The translations under genes and the position numbers were made by a program. The notes beneath the pieces were generated by a model that saw only the letters and a program-made list of their open reading frames with translations, was not told the origin of the DNA and did no database searches. From the NCBI GenBank assembly GCA_002340255.1, contig DDLS01000047.1, forward strand, positions 1 to 10,829: a stretch of DNA of 10,829 bases, read 5' to 3'. Origin of the DNA: Cyanobacteria bacterium UBA2566 (GTDB lineage Bacteria > Cyanobacteriota > Cyanobacteriia > Cyanobacteriales > Desertifilaceae). Shown one piece after another: positions 1 to 5,810 of the stretch. Each line of letters begins with the position of its first letter. Within the stretch, counting starts at the first letter, position 1.

Positions 1-178
1 CCTGCGGTCGCAATGACAACTCACATCTACGATCAACAATGTACCTCATAGCAGCGCGAAGCGCTGTATTGGCTAGAATCTGATAATGCTCTGGTAGAAT
101 CAGCTTCAGTTAACAAAATGTAAGGACAAGGTAATGTTGTGTCTTCATTTGCTAATGATAATCATCGATCGCTATCCC
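1..178. other. Left-edge intergenic stretch, no gene seen
   Basis: No open reading frame with a plausible start and ribosome binding site is visible. A perfect 6-bp stem (CAGCGC 52-57, GCGCTG 61-66) encloses a GAA triloop. Just before it, TGTACCTCAT (40-49) is identical to ten bases at the inner edge of the inverted repeat arm at 9677-9706, which hints at a decayed relative of that element. A Fur-box-like sequence lies near 151-169 and is listed separately. I see no convincing rho-independent terminator for the leftward gene that ends at 179. Confidence 0.5.
151..169. promoter_or_regulatory. Fur-box-like palindrome
   Basis: The 13 contiguous bases TAATGATAATCAT (153-165) match the core of the classical 19-bp Fur consensus GATAATGATAATCATTATC, and 14 of 19 positions match overall. 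The mismatches are almost all on the right side. The site sits 10 bp beyond the stop of the DUF3352 gene, so if functional it would most likely serve a leftward gene beyond the window edge. No good promoter elements are visible around it. The match is seen; the function is inferred. Confidence 0.35.
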
Positions 179-1822
179 TTACCGACGTTCACTGCCAGTA
201 TTCAAAAAGATATCGGCTTGCCGCTCTTGGGCATCGCCATAACTGGCTATAGCGACCGATTCTAAGGGGTCAAAGAGAGGTTTGGCTGCCAATTCTACGA
301 GCCTTAACAGGGGAATTTGACGTTCGAGGGGTTTTTGAGCCGATCGCCAATTGATAAAGAAATAGCCCTGGTTAACTTCTGGTAAAGGGGCAATACTGGC
401 TTGAAAGAGGGCATCGGTTGCCAGGGAATTGCCTGTACTTTTGGCTTTCAGTACCCGATCCATGGCAGCAATAGACGAGGTAATAATCTCATACTGGTTC
501 AGTGTGGTATGCACTCCTTGCACTTTGGCTTTTAATACCCGACTTTTAGCGGTTTCTTCTCCATCGGTTATCGGATCGGCGATTAATTGTGTCCAAGCGA
601 CGAGGGTTTGATCGTCTAACTGAAATGAGCCAATACTAAAGCCTTGCTGGTTAAGAATTTGATCCAAACGATCGCTTAAACTTTCTCCCGTGTTTTCGCG
701 AATCACAATCCAATCTAAATCCCCTTCTACTTCATCGGGTAAAAAGGCGATCGCGTATTCTCCTTCAATCGCATCGAGAATATCGGCTTCCACATCTAAT
801 TGCCATTGCTTCCCCCAGTCAAGCAAGGGTTGGCGAATAATCTCGGCAATGTTGCCATAACCAGCAGTTTCTGTTTGCATCTGTTGCCAAAACTGACGCA
901 AATTCACCCCATCGATCGCTAAATAACTGCTGGAAGGGAGATAGGCTAATAAGGAAGAGGAATTTAAGGGCGCTTCTGCTCCTTCAAGCAACGCTGGATC
1001 GGTGGGTAACCAATGGGTTTGGGCTAAAACTCCTTCCGGTTGCAACTGTACCGCCATTCCCAAGGCTTGATACATGGGATGATCGACTTCCATGCCCAAC
1101 TTTTGGGCTAACCTGGGAATATTTAGCCAGGCGATCGCCTCCCTCTTCTCGCTATTGAGTTCTTGTAACTCTTGATAGTCTGGGGTTGCGCCTAAACTCA
1201 GCTCGGCAACTTGCACATTATTGATGGCTTCTTTGAGAACTTTAGGATGATTGGCAAATAATACAAACCGCGATCCGACAACGGTTGTAGAAATCTTGTT
1301 TTCTTCTCGGCTATAAATTAATTGTGTGCCTTTGTAGGGTTCAAATACTAAATCTTGGCCGGCGATCGCCTCCCGTTGCCAATATACTTCTAATAATTCT
1401 TGGGAAAGCTGGGCATTTTTCGTTGGTAACACCACTAAATAACCCGGTTGTTGTCCATTCTCCCCCTGGCGATCGACATCCGTACTCGTCATCGCCCAAA
1501 TTCCACCCCCATCGAGCCAAGGCTGAATATCCTGTTTATAGTCCAATCGAGTATTATCAAGGAGAGTATTTTGTAGTAGTTTGTCTGGCCGATCTAATCC
1601 TTTTATCTGCGATAACATCTGCTCTGGTTTTTGGGATAATGACACGACTACTGGCGCTTGTTTAGAGATAAACCGAGCTGCTTCCAACGCTTTCACTGCT
1701 GCCAAATCTCCCGGAACCGGCGATCGGGCACATCCACTTAACCACAATACCAATCCACAGGCGACCAGCGTAGATACTTTTAATATTGTTTTACCCCATT
1801 GGGCGATCGGGGCTAGATTCAT
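179..1822 (-). CDS. DUF3352 family lipoprotein
   Basis: A secreted lipoprotein of 547 residues, matching cyanobacterial proteins annotated DUF3352, whose biochemical role is unknown. The start is set at 1822, because GAGGAA (1826-1831 on the minus strand) precedes that ATG at good spacing and the protein then opens with a textbook signal peptide: lysines at 11 and 15, a hydrophobic core, and the lipobox LSGC with Cys31 as the lipidation site. An ATG pair 14 codons upstream has no ribosome binding site and would put 14 odd residues before the signal. The remaining roughly 510 residues form one soluble, acidic, Gln/Leu-rich domain with no catalytic motif I can recognise. It is probably anchored in the plasma membrane facing the periplasm. 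The upstream neighbour is the ExbD-like gene 101 bp away, with a heptamer repeat in the gap, so co-transcription is possible but not shown. Confidence 0.85.
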   Translation of the reverse strand: MNLAPIAQWGKTILKVSTLVACGLVLWLSGCARSPVPGDLAAVKALEAARFISKQAPVVVSLSQKPEQMLSQIKGLDRPDKLLQNTLLDNTRLDYKQDIQPWLDGGGIWAMTSTDVDRQGENGQQPGYLVVLPTKNAQLSQELLEVYWQREAIAGQDLVFEPYKGTQLIYSREENKISTTVVGSRFVLFANHPKVLKEAINNVQVAELSLGATPDYQELQELNSEKREAIAWLNIPRLAQKLGMEVDHPMYQALGMAVQLQPEGVLAQTHWLPTDPALLEGAEAPLNSSSLLAYLPSSSYLAIDGVNLRQFWQQMQTETAGYGNIAEIIRQPLLDWGKQWQLDVEADILDAIEGEYAIAFLPDEVEGDLDWIVIRENTGESLSDRLDQILNQQGFSIGSFQLDDQTLVAWTQLIADPITDGEETAKSRVLKAKVQGVHTTLNQYEIITSSIAAMDRVLKAKSTGNSLATDALFQASIAPLPEVNQGYFFINWRSAQKPLERQIPLLRLVELAAKPLFDPLESVAIASYGDAQERQADIFLNTGSERR

Positions 1823-1871
1823 GATTTCCTCACCATTACCACTCGATGAGCCAAGCCCCATCATACTATAT

Positions 1872-1884
1872 AGGGCACTGCCCT
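1872..1884. repeat. 13-bp near-perfect palindrome
   Basis: AGGGCA and TGCCCT flank a single central C, giving 6-bp perfect arms. It lies 50 bp upstream of the DUF3352 start and next to the heptamer repeat. It could be an operator, or part of a weak hairpin, but there is no T-run on either side to make it a terminator. Confidence 0.3.
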
Positions 1885-1886
1885 GG

Positions 1887-1914
1887 TAATGGGTAATCGG
1901 TAATGGGTAATGGG
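1887..1914. repeat. Heptamer tandem repeat (TAATGGG)x4
   Basis: Four consecutive 7-bp units TAATGGG, the second being TAATCGG, sit between the ExbD-like gene and the DUF3352 gene. Heptanucleotide tandem repeats of this kind (STRR) are a known feature of intergenic DNA in filamentous cyanobacteria. The unit differs from the CCCTATT repeat at 5292-5345 but is of the same class, since CCCATTA is its complement. Confidence 0.8.
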
Positions 1915-1923
1915 ACGTAATTT

Positions 1924-2334
1924 TTAATTTCTCATTGCTTCAGTGGCGATCGCCAAACGAATCCCTTGAATGGTTCTGAGGCGATCCATTACTTCGATTA
2001 CTCGTTTATGGGCGATCGCTTCATCAGCTTTGATCGCCACTAACTGGGTTGATTTCCCCTGCATTAACTGAACCACCCTTGCATCCAGTTGCTCTAAAGG
2101 AATTATTATTTCATCTAAGCCTATCTTGCCTTGAGCATTAATCGAAACAGTAATGCGCTCTTGCTGTTGAACTTCTCCCGTTCCTGCTTCCGGCAAATTA
2201 ACCGGTAACCCCTCATTACGGGTTAAAAACAGCGTCCCAATCATGAAAAACGTCAAAATTGAGAAGATCGCATCAATCATCGGCAAGATGTTGATTTGAG
2301 GCGGCAGATCGGGATCGTCATCAACTAAACGCAT
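1924..2334 (-). CDS. exbD: ExbD/TolR family biopolymer transport protein
   Basis: A 136-residue protein of normal ExbD/TolR length. In Ton and Tol systems this subunit works with the ExbB/TolQ proton channel, using proton motive force to energise outer-membrane transport or envelope maintenance. The layout fits: a short cytoplasmic N-terminus rich in Asp and Pro, one membrane segment at about residues 20-38, and a periplasmic domain from about 42 to the end. Asp21, in PMIDAIFSILTFFM at the start of the membrane segment, matches the protonatable Asp essential in the family. The start is firm because an in-frame TAA lies two codons upstream, although no strong ribosome binding site is visible. 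No exbB/tolQ or tonB gene is adjacent; a 71-residue unknown gene lies upstream and a DUF3352 lipoprotein downstream. Whether it belongs to a Ton-like or Tol-like system cannot be decided here. Confidence 0.88.
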   Translation of the reverse strand: MRLVDDDPDLPPQINILPMIDAIFSILTFFMIGTLFLTRNEGLPVNLPEAGTGEVQQQERITVSINAQGKIGLDEIIIPLEQLDARVVQLMQGKSTQLVAIKADEAIAHKRVIEVMDRLRTIQGIRLAIATEAMRN

Positions 2335-2401
2335 GAATTACAGTCTAGGTCAATTACCACTCCTAGTGTAATGCACATAAAACTAGGGAAGCCAATCAAG
2401 C

Positions 2402-2617
2402 TTAGGTTGTTGTTTTCACCCATCCTCGCTTAATCGCATGACGCAAACGAGCGATCATATCTAACTCTTCTGCTGCCAGCCTAGAGGAGGTAGCCGAGGA
2501 CTCTAAGCGATGATACTCATCCGAACTAATGAAACCTGTGCTATAAATTCTAGAGACTTTTTCCACTAAATCTTCTTCACCAAACAGATTAATACCAGAT
2601 GAATCTAAGAAACTCAT
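2402..2617 (-). CDS. Small conserved-looking protein of unknown function
   Basis: A 71-residue soluble protein that I do not recognise by name. It is supported as a real gene by AGGAGAGA (2623-2630) eight bases before the ATG and by a sensible small-protein composition: an acidic N-terminal half, then a predicted amphipathic helix ending in a basic patch (RLRHAIKRGWVK). The general shape, with a helix around IYSTGFISSDEY and a C-terminal pattern of alternating Arg and hydrophobic residues, resembles short cyanobacterial regulatory or hypothetical proteins, but I assign no function. There is no signal peptide or membrane segment. It lies 67 bp upstream of exbD on the same strand, so the two may be co-transcribed. 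Its upstream gap holds tandem Pho-box-like octamers 65-83 bp before the start codon. Confidence 0.7.
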   Translation of the reverse strand: MSFLDSSGINLFGEEDLVEKVSRIYSTGFISSDEYHRLESSATSSRLAAEELDMIARLRHAIKRGWVKTTT

Positions 2618-2840
2618 GATTCTCTCTCCTGAGAACTACTAGAGACAAATTTAACACAATGGTCAGCCCTTCATTAGGACTTTTAATCAACTCTTAATCA
2701 GTGTGAAAATAACCCTCCTTTTTTTCACAATCTTTTGTTTTATGTAGCGATTACTTCAAACCACATGAAAGATTGAGAGGGAAATTAACATTTATTTACT
2801 AATATTAATAATATTTTCTGATTTGTGAGAGCAGTCTATT
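2618..2840. other. AT-rich intergenic gap upstream of the small ORF
   Basis: A 223-bp AT-rich gap between the end of the metallophosphoesterase and the start of the 71-residue gene. It holds tandem Pho-box-like octamers (2682-2700), a weak inverted repeat (GTGAAAA 2703-2709 with TTTTCAC 2722-2728, 12-base loop), and an AT-only near-palindrome at 2801-2815. None of these makes a convincing terminator. The promoter of the small gene must lie here if it is transcribed on its own; TTAAAT, on the minus strand about 30 bp before the ATG, is only a weak -10 candidate. Confidence 0.5.
2682..2700 (+). promoter_or_regulatory. Tandem Pho-box-like octamers
   Basis: TTTAATCA (2682-2689), a 3-bp spacer ACT, and CTTAATCA (2693-2700). 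Both octamers fit the cyanobacterial SphR/PhoB consensus PyTTAAPyPy(T/A) with the usual 3-bp spacing, giving an 11-bp period. A third unit is not recognisable on either side. The motif reads on the plus strand, while the only gene start it could serve (2617) is on the minus strand, which weakens the case. Binding is inferred from the match alone. Confidence 0.4.
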
Positions 2841-4634
2841 TTATCCTTGACGACGAATCGAGAATTCATCGAACTTAACCACATTAGAATCTAGCTCGCG
2901 GGTATCAAAGAAATAGCTACTGACGGTTGCTGTTTCCGTGTCTAAAATACTAAATACCGTTATATTGTTACTAGCAATATAGGGTAAGAGTTGGTTATTT
3001 TCTCGGAGTGGCGCTAGGCTAGGAATCATCGGCTCTAAGCCATTCGGATCGCCCACAGGAGAATATTCGGGTTGATAAGCAGGGGGCACATAACGGCGAG
3101 ATCCTCCCCTATACGCACCATAAGTATTACCGACATTAGACGTTTCTAAAAAGTTCATGCCTCTCGGGCTAACAAACCGGTTCCATAGATGGGAATGACC
3201 ATATAATACGAGGTCAACGTTCGCTTCTTCTAATAAGGGGATTACATCTCGGATAATATAATCCTTTTCTTTTGGATACTCGTAGCGAATGACTAAGGGA
3301 TTGCCAGCCCCATCTCGATCGATAATTTGCACCGGATCGGTATAAGCCGGCACAACATTTTCTCCCAGAGAATGGGGGGGATGATGGAACATGACAATTT
3401 TATATTTTGCCTTTTGAAATTCCGGTGAATTTAATTCTGCTTTTAACCATTCATATTGGGGACTGCCCGGAGCTATGGGTTCAAAAATATGTTGCCCGTA
3501 GCCCCAATTTTGGGGTTGATTTAAGTCTCGATCGCGCTCTCGAAAGCGTCCTTGAGTATTGGCTGATAAATTCGGCGATCGCCACATATTCGTAATTTGG
3601 GGAACCACCAACCGAATATCCCCAAAGCTGACCGCATAATATCGGCCATTACCTGGACTTTTGGGTAAACTAAAAATCTGTTCGTAAGTATCGCTATTAA
3701 AGCTATGGTTTTTAATCCAATCTTCTTTGATATTTGCATCGCCACTGGGATTAATCCGATCGGCTTGCCGTTCATAATCCGCTTGTGCTGCTTGGTGAGG
3801 ATAAGAACCATTAAATTGATCGTTTAATCCGCGCTCTTCAGACCATTGTCCCATAATTTCATGATTGCCCAAGGCTGGAAATAGGGGCGCATTTTGGATT
3901 AAAGCAGCTCCTGTATAGGTCGTTGTTATTCCCTCTTTTTCTAGGTCATGATTTGCCCGTCCTTGCAGGACTGGGAAAAAGGCATTTCCTCGTTTATCAT
4001 CAAACCACTCGGAAGCTCGATCGGCAATATCAACCAAATCCCCAGCAAAGAAAATAGCATCAACCGATCCCATGGTTTCCCCCACCTTCTGGATATTTGC
4101 GGCAGTCATGGGTTTATGCTGATGGTCGGATGTCAGTAAAATTTTCAATGGAGTTCCGGGTTGGGGAGTGGGGGCTAAGGTGAAGCGATCGCTGCGCAAT
4201 TCCTGATGATTATCATGGACACTAATCGCTTGATAGGGCAATTTTTCTCCAGGAATTAAGCCCGTAATTTCCCCTTCATGTCGCCAAATATCTCGAAGTA
4301 CCGGAAACTCTCCTTGCTCCCCTAGCAAAGTTTCGTCAAGATGGGAAACCTTGTCTTCACGGGTGCGCGATAACTTCGTCGTTATTGCCTTCACTTGACG
4401 CTCTAAATTGTTCCCATAAACCACCCGATGCTCAGTTCCCGGAAATGGGGTAAACCAAACCACCCGCACCGTACTTTCAGTGGGGAATTGTAAAAACGGA
4501 TCGGTGAGTAGATATTCAGGAAACATAGAAAAAGGAGGAGAGATCAATGTACCACTAAGCCAACCTAAAGCTATTAACATCAACGTGCTAATCAGCAGAA
4601 TTATACCGTTATTCCACCGCCTACTTCGATCCAT
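2841..4634 (-). CDS. Membrane-anchored metallophosphoesterase, purple acid phosphatase-like
   Basis: A calcineurin-like metallophosphoesterase, probably a phosphatase facing the periplasm; the substrate is unknown. Numbered from the ATG at 4634 (597 residues), it has a basic N-terminus and one hydrophobic signal or anchor segment (about 10-30), a fibronectin-III-like domain as in purple acid phosphatases (about 50-155), then the dimetal core: SDHQ (Asp170), GDLVD (198-202), GNHE (256-259), HHPP (from 417) and GHSH (479-482). The first motif has Gln where many family members have His in D-x-H. The insert between GNHE and HHPP is long. An upstream TTG (4649) would add five residues; the ATG is preferred because the signal segment starts well there, although neither start has a clear ribosome binding site. 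It begins 25 bp after the uraD stop, so an operon with uraD is likely; the functional link to urate breakdown is unclear. Confidence 0.87.
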   Translation of the reverse strand: MDRSRRWNNGIILLISTLMLIALGWLSGTLISPPFSMFPEYLLTDPFLQFPTESTVRVVWFTPFPGTEHRVVYGNNLERQVKAITTKLSRTREDKVSHLDETLLGEQGEFPVLRDIWRHEGEITGLIPGEKLPYQAISVHDNHQELRSDRFTLAPTPQPGTPLKILLTSDHQHKPMTAANIQKVGETMGSVDAIFFAGDLVDIADRASEWFDDKRGNAFFPVLQGRANHDLEKEGITTTYTGAALIQNAPLFPALGNHEIMGQWSEERGLNDQFNGSYPHQAAQADYERQADRINPSGDANIKEDWIKNHSFNSDTYEQIFSLPKSPGNGRYYAVSFGDIRLVVPQITNMWRSPNLSANTQGRFRERDRDLNQPQNWGYGQHIFEPIAPGSPQYEWLKAELNSPEFQKAKYKIVMFHHPPHSLGENVVPAYTDPVQIIDRDGAGNPLVIRYEYPKEKDYIIRDVIPLLEEANVDLVLYGHSHLWNRFVSPRGMNFLETSNVGNTYGAYRGGSRRYVPPAYQPEYSPVGDPNGLEPMIPSLAPLRENNQLLPYIASNNITVFSILDTETATVSSYFFDTRELDSNVVKFDEFSIRRQG

Positions 4635-4659
4635 AGGTTCAAAACCCAAATTTTAATGT

Positions 4660-5160
4660 TTAGTTAATTACTCGATCGCCCAACCGAAATTGTACAATCT
4701 TAGTAATCTCATCTAGCGCTTGTTCTCGCTCCGCTTGCCAACTGTGATTTAATCGTTCTTCAAAAGCCTTTAAAATTTTATCTTGAGTTTGTCCTTTCAC
4801 CGCCATAATAAAGGGAAACCCAAACTTATCCTGATAAGCTTGATTCAAAGATATAAACCGATCGTACTGTTGGGGACTCAAGCGATCCAATCCTGCACCT
4901 GCTTGTTCGGCGATCGAATCTGGAGCCATTTTTACTCGACTCCCCAAATCAGGATGAGCTTGAATTAACGCCATTTTTTCTGCATCACTCAACTCCAGCA
5001 TCTGGGAGATGAAGCTTTGATAAAGATGTTCCGTATCTCGAAATGGCCTCTTTTTCCAAGTTTGAGCTGCAAGGGTTGGCGTATCTTCAAAGACACTACC
5101 CAAAGCCTCCACAAAATACTCTTGACTCATTTGATTAACTTGCGCGATCCTATAGGTCAT
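4660..5160 (-). CDS. uraD: OHCU decarboxylase (UraD)
   Basis: 2-oxo-4-hydroxy-4-carboxy-5-ureidoimidazoline decarboxylase, the third step of urate oxidation. It decarboxylates OHCU to S-allantoin in the cytosol, following HIU hydrolase. The length of 166 residues is normal for the all-helical family. Family hallmarks are present: HPDLG at 69-73, whose His69 corresponds to the catalytic histidine, EQAGAGLDRLS at 85-95, FGFPFI at 113-118 in the substrate pocket, and the closing helix EITKIVQFRLGDRV. The ATG at 5160 is preceded by a weak GAG; a Met at residue 11 is a possible alternative start. The start region lies in a perfect 14-bp tandem duplication (5153-5180) that creates an out-of-frame second ATG upstream. 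The HIU hydrolase gene lies upstream on the same strand, and the metallophosphoesterase follows 25 bp downstream. Confidence 0.93.
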   Translation of the reverse strand: MTYRIAQVNQMSQEYFVEALGSVFEDTPTLAAQTWKKRPFRDTEHLYQSFISQMLELSDAEKMALIQAHPDLGSRVKMAPDSIAEQAGAGLDRLSPQQYDRFISLNQAYQDKFGFPFIMAVKGQTQDKILKAFEERLNHSWQAEREQALDEITKIVQFRLGDRVIN

Positions 5161-5180
5161 TAGCTCTAGGTCATTAGCTC
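5153..5180. repeat. Perfect 14-bp tandem duplication over the uraD start
   Basis: TAGGTCATTAGCTC occurs twice back to back (5153-5166 and 5167-5180). On the minus strand each copy contains GAGCTAATGACC, so the uraD ATG and its upstream bases are duplicated. The upstream ATG (5174-5172) is out of frame with uraD and reaches a TAG stop after two codons. Confidence 0.9.
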
Positions 5181-5205
5181 ATCATGAAAAATTAAGACTG
5201 TGTAC

Positions 5206-5211
5206 ATTTTA
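5206..5211 (-). promoter_or_regulatory. Possible -10 element for uraD
   Basis: TAAAAT on the minus strand differs from TATAAT at one position and lies about 45 bp before the uraD start codon. No good -35 hexamer is visible at 16-18 bp spacing. It would allow uraD, and perhaps the metallophosphoesterase after it, to be transcribed separately from the HIU hydrolase gene. Confidence 0.3.
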
Positions 5212-5291
5212 CCAACTAAAAAGTGTAGGATGCCACTAATCTAAGAACGCTATTTATGATCTATGCTAAGAAAAGGTTGGAACTCGGTTTC

Positions 5292-5345
5292 CCCTATTCC
5301 CTATTCCCTATTCCCTATTCCCTATTCCCTATTCCCTATTCCCTA
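5292..5345. repeat. Heptamer tandem repeat (CCCTATT)x7
   Basis: Seven perfect consecutive CCCTATT units (5292-5340) followed by a partial unit CCCTA (5341-5345). This is a short tandemly repeated repetitive sequence of the cyanobacterial STRR type. It lies between hiuH and uraD and ends one base before the hiuH stop codon (5347-5349). Copy number at such loci commonly varies between strains. Confidence 0.95.
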
Positions 5346-5346
5346 A

Positions 5347-5709
5347 TTAACTTCCCCGATAAGTTGCATAAGACCAAGGAGACACCAACAAAGGTACATG
5401 ATAATGACTATGGCGATTAGACACTCCAAACTGGATGGGAACCTGATCCAAGAATACCGGCTCTGGTAAATTTCCGATCGCGCGCTGAAAATAATCACCG
5501 ACAAAAAAAACTAATTCGTAAGTGCCAACTTCCAACTCACCCTCTTCCAATAAAGGAATATGGGTTCTGCCTTGCTCATTGGTTTTCGTCTGTTTGAGCA
5601 GGGTTTTAATCGGCGACTTGCGATCGACTGCCCATAACTCCAATGCCATTCCCACAGCGGGAGAACCTTGCGCCGTATCTAATACATGAGTTGTTAATTG
5701 ACCAACCAT
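5347..5709 (-). CDS. hiuH: 5-hydroxyisourate hydrolase (transthyretin-like)
   Basis: HIU hydrolase opens the ring of 5-hydroxyisourate, the product of urate oxidation, giving OHCU for UraD. The 120-residue length is typical. Both diagnostic ends are intact: LTTHVLDTAQGSPA near the N-terminus with His8, and the C-terminal tetrapeptide YRGS (117-120) that distinguishes true hydrolases from transthyretin. Arg48 in EQGRTHIP and the HYHVPLLVSPWSY stretch (102-114) supply the other active-site residues. There is no signal peptide, so the enzyme is cytosolic and by family a homotetramer. AGGA lies seven bases before the ATG. The gene is divergent from the SDR/CIA30 gene across 101 bp, and uraD lies 186 bp downstream on the same strand beyond the heptamer repeat. 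No urate oxidase is visible in the window. Confidence 0.95.
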   Translation of the reverse strand: MVGQLTTHVLDTAQGSPAVGMALELWAVDRKSPIKTLLKQTKTNEQGRTHIPLLEEGELEVGTYELVFFVGDYFQRAIGNLPEPVFLDQVPIQFGVSNRHSHYHVPLLVSPWSYATYRGS

Positions 5710-5751
5710 ATCCTCATCCTGACTTTATTTCCTAGGTTACTCAATCTTCCA

Positions 5752-5780
5752 TTCATTTTGCCTTCCTCCGTTAATATAAA
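5752..5780 (+). promoter_or_regulatory. Candidate promoter of the SDR/CIA30 gene
   Basis: TTCATT (5752-5757) and TATAAA (5775-5780) are separated by 17 bp and lie about 30 bp before the ATG at 5811. The -10 element is good and the -35 weak. The site lies in the 101-bp divergent gap shared with hiuH. Confidence 0.4.
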
Positions 5781-5810
5781 CAAGAAGAGCAATCTACACA
5801 GCGTAAGAGA

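Noticed and set aside
1..51. Open frame from the window edge ending at 51
   Set aside because: It is only 16 codons, of a composition typical of intergenic repeats, with no recognisable protein end.
1324..1889. Plus-strand open frames of 102 and 113 codons opposite the DUF3352 gene
   Set aside because: They lie wholly or almost wholly antisense to a well-supported lipoprotein gene, have no ribosome binding site, and show no recognisable domain.
2703..2728. Inverted repeat GTGAAAA/TTTTCAC as a terminator or CRP site
   Set aside because: The stem is AT-rich with a 12-base loop and no T-run after it on the minus strand, and the spacing does not fit a CRP-type TGTGA-N6-TCACA site.
5292..5345. 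Heptamer array as a CRISPR or replication iteron
   Set aside because: The units are contiguous 7-mers without spacers, and no replication or Cas gene is nearby.
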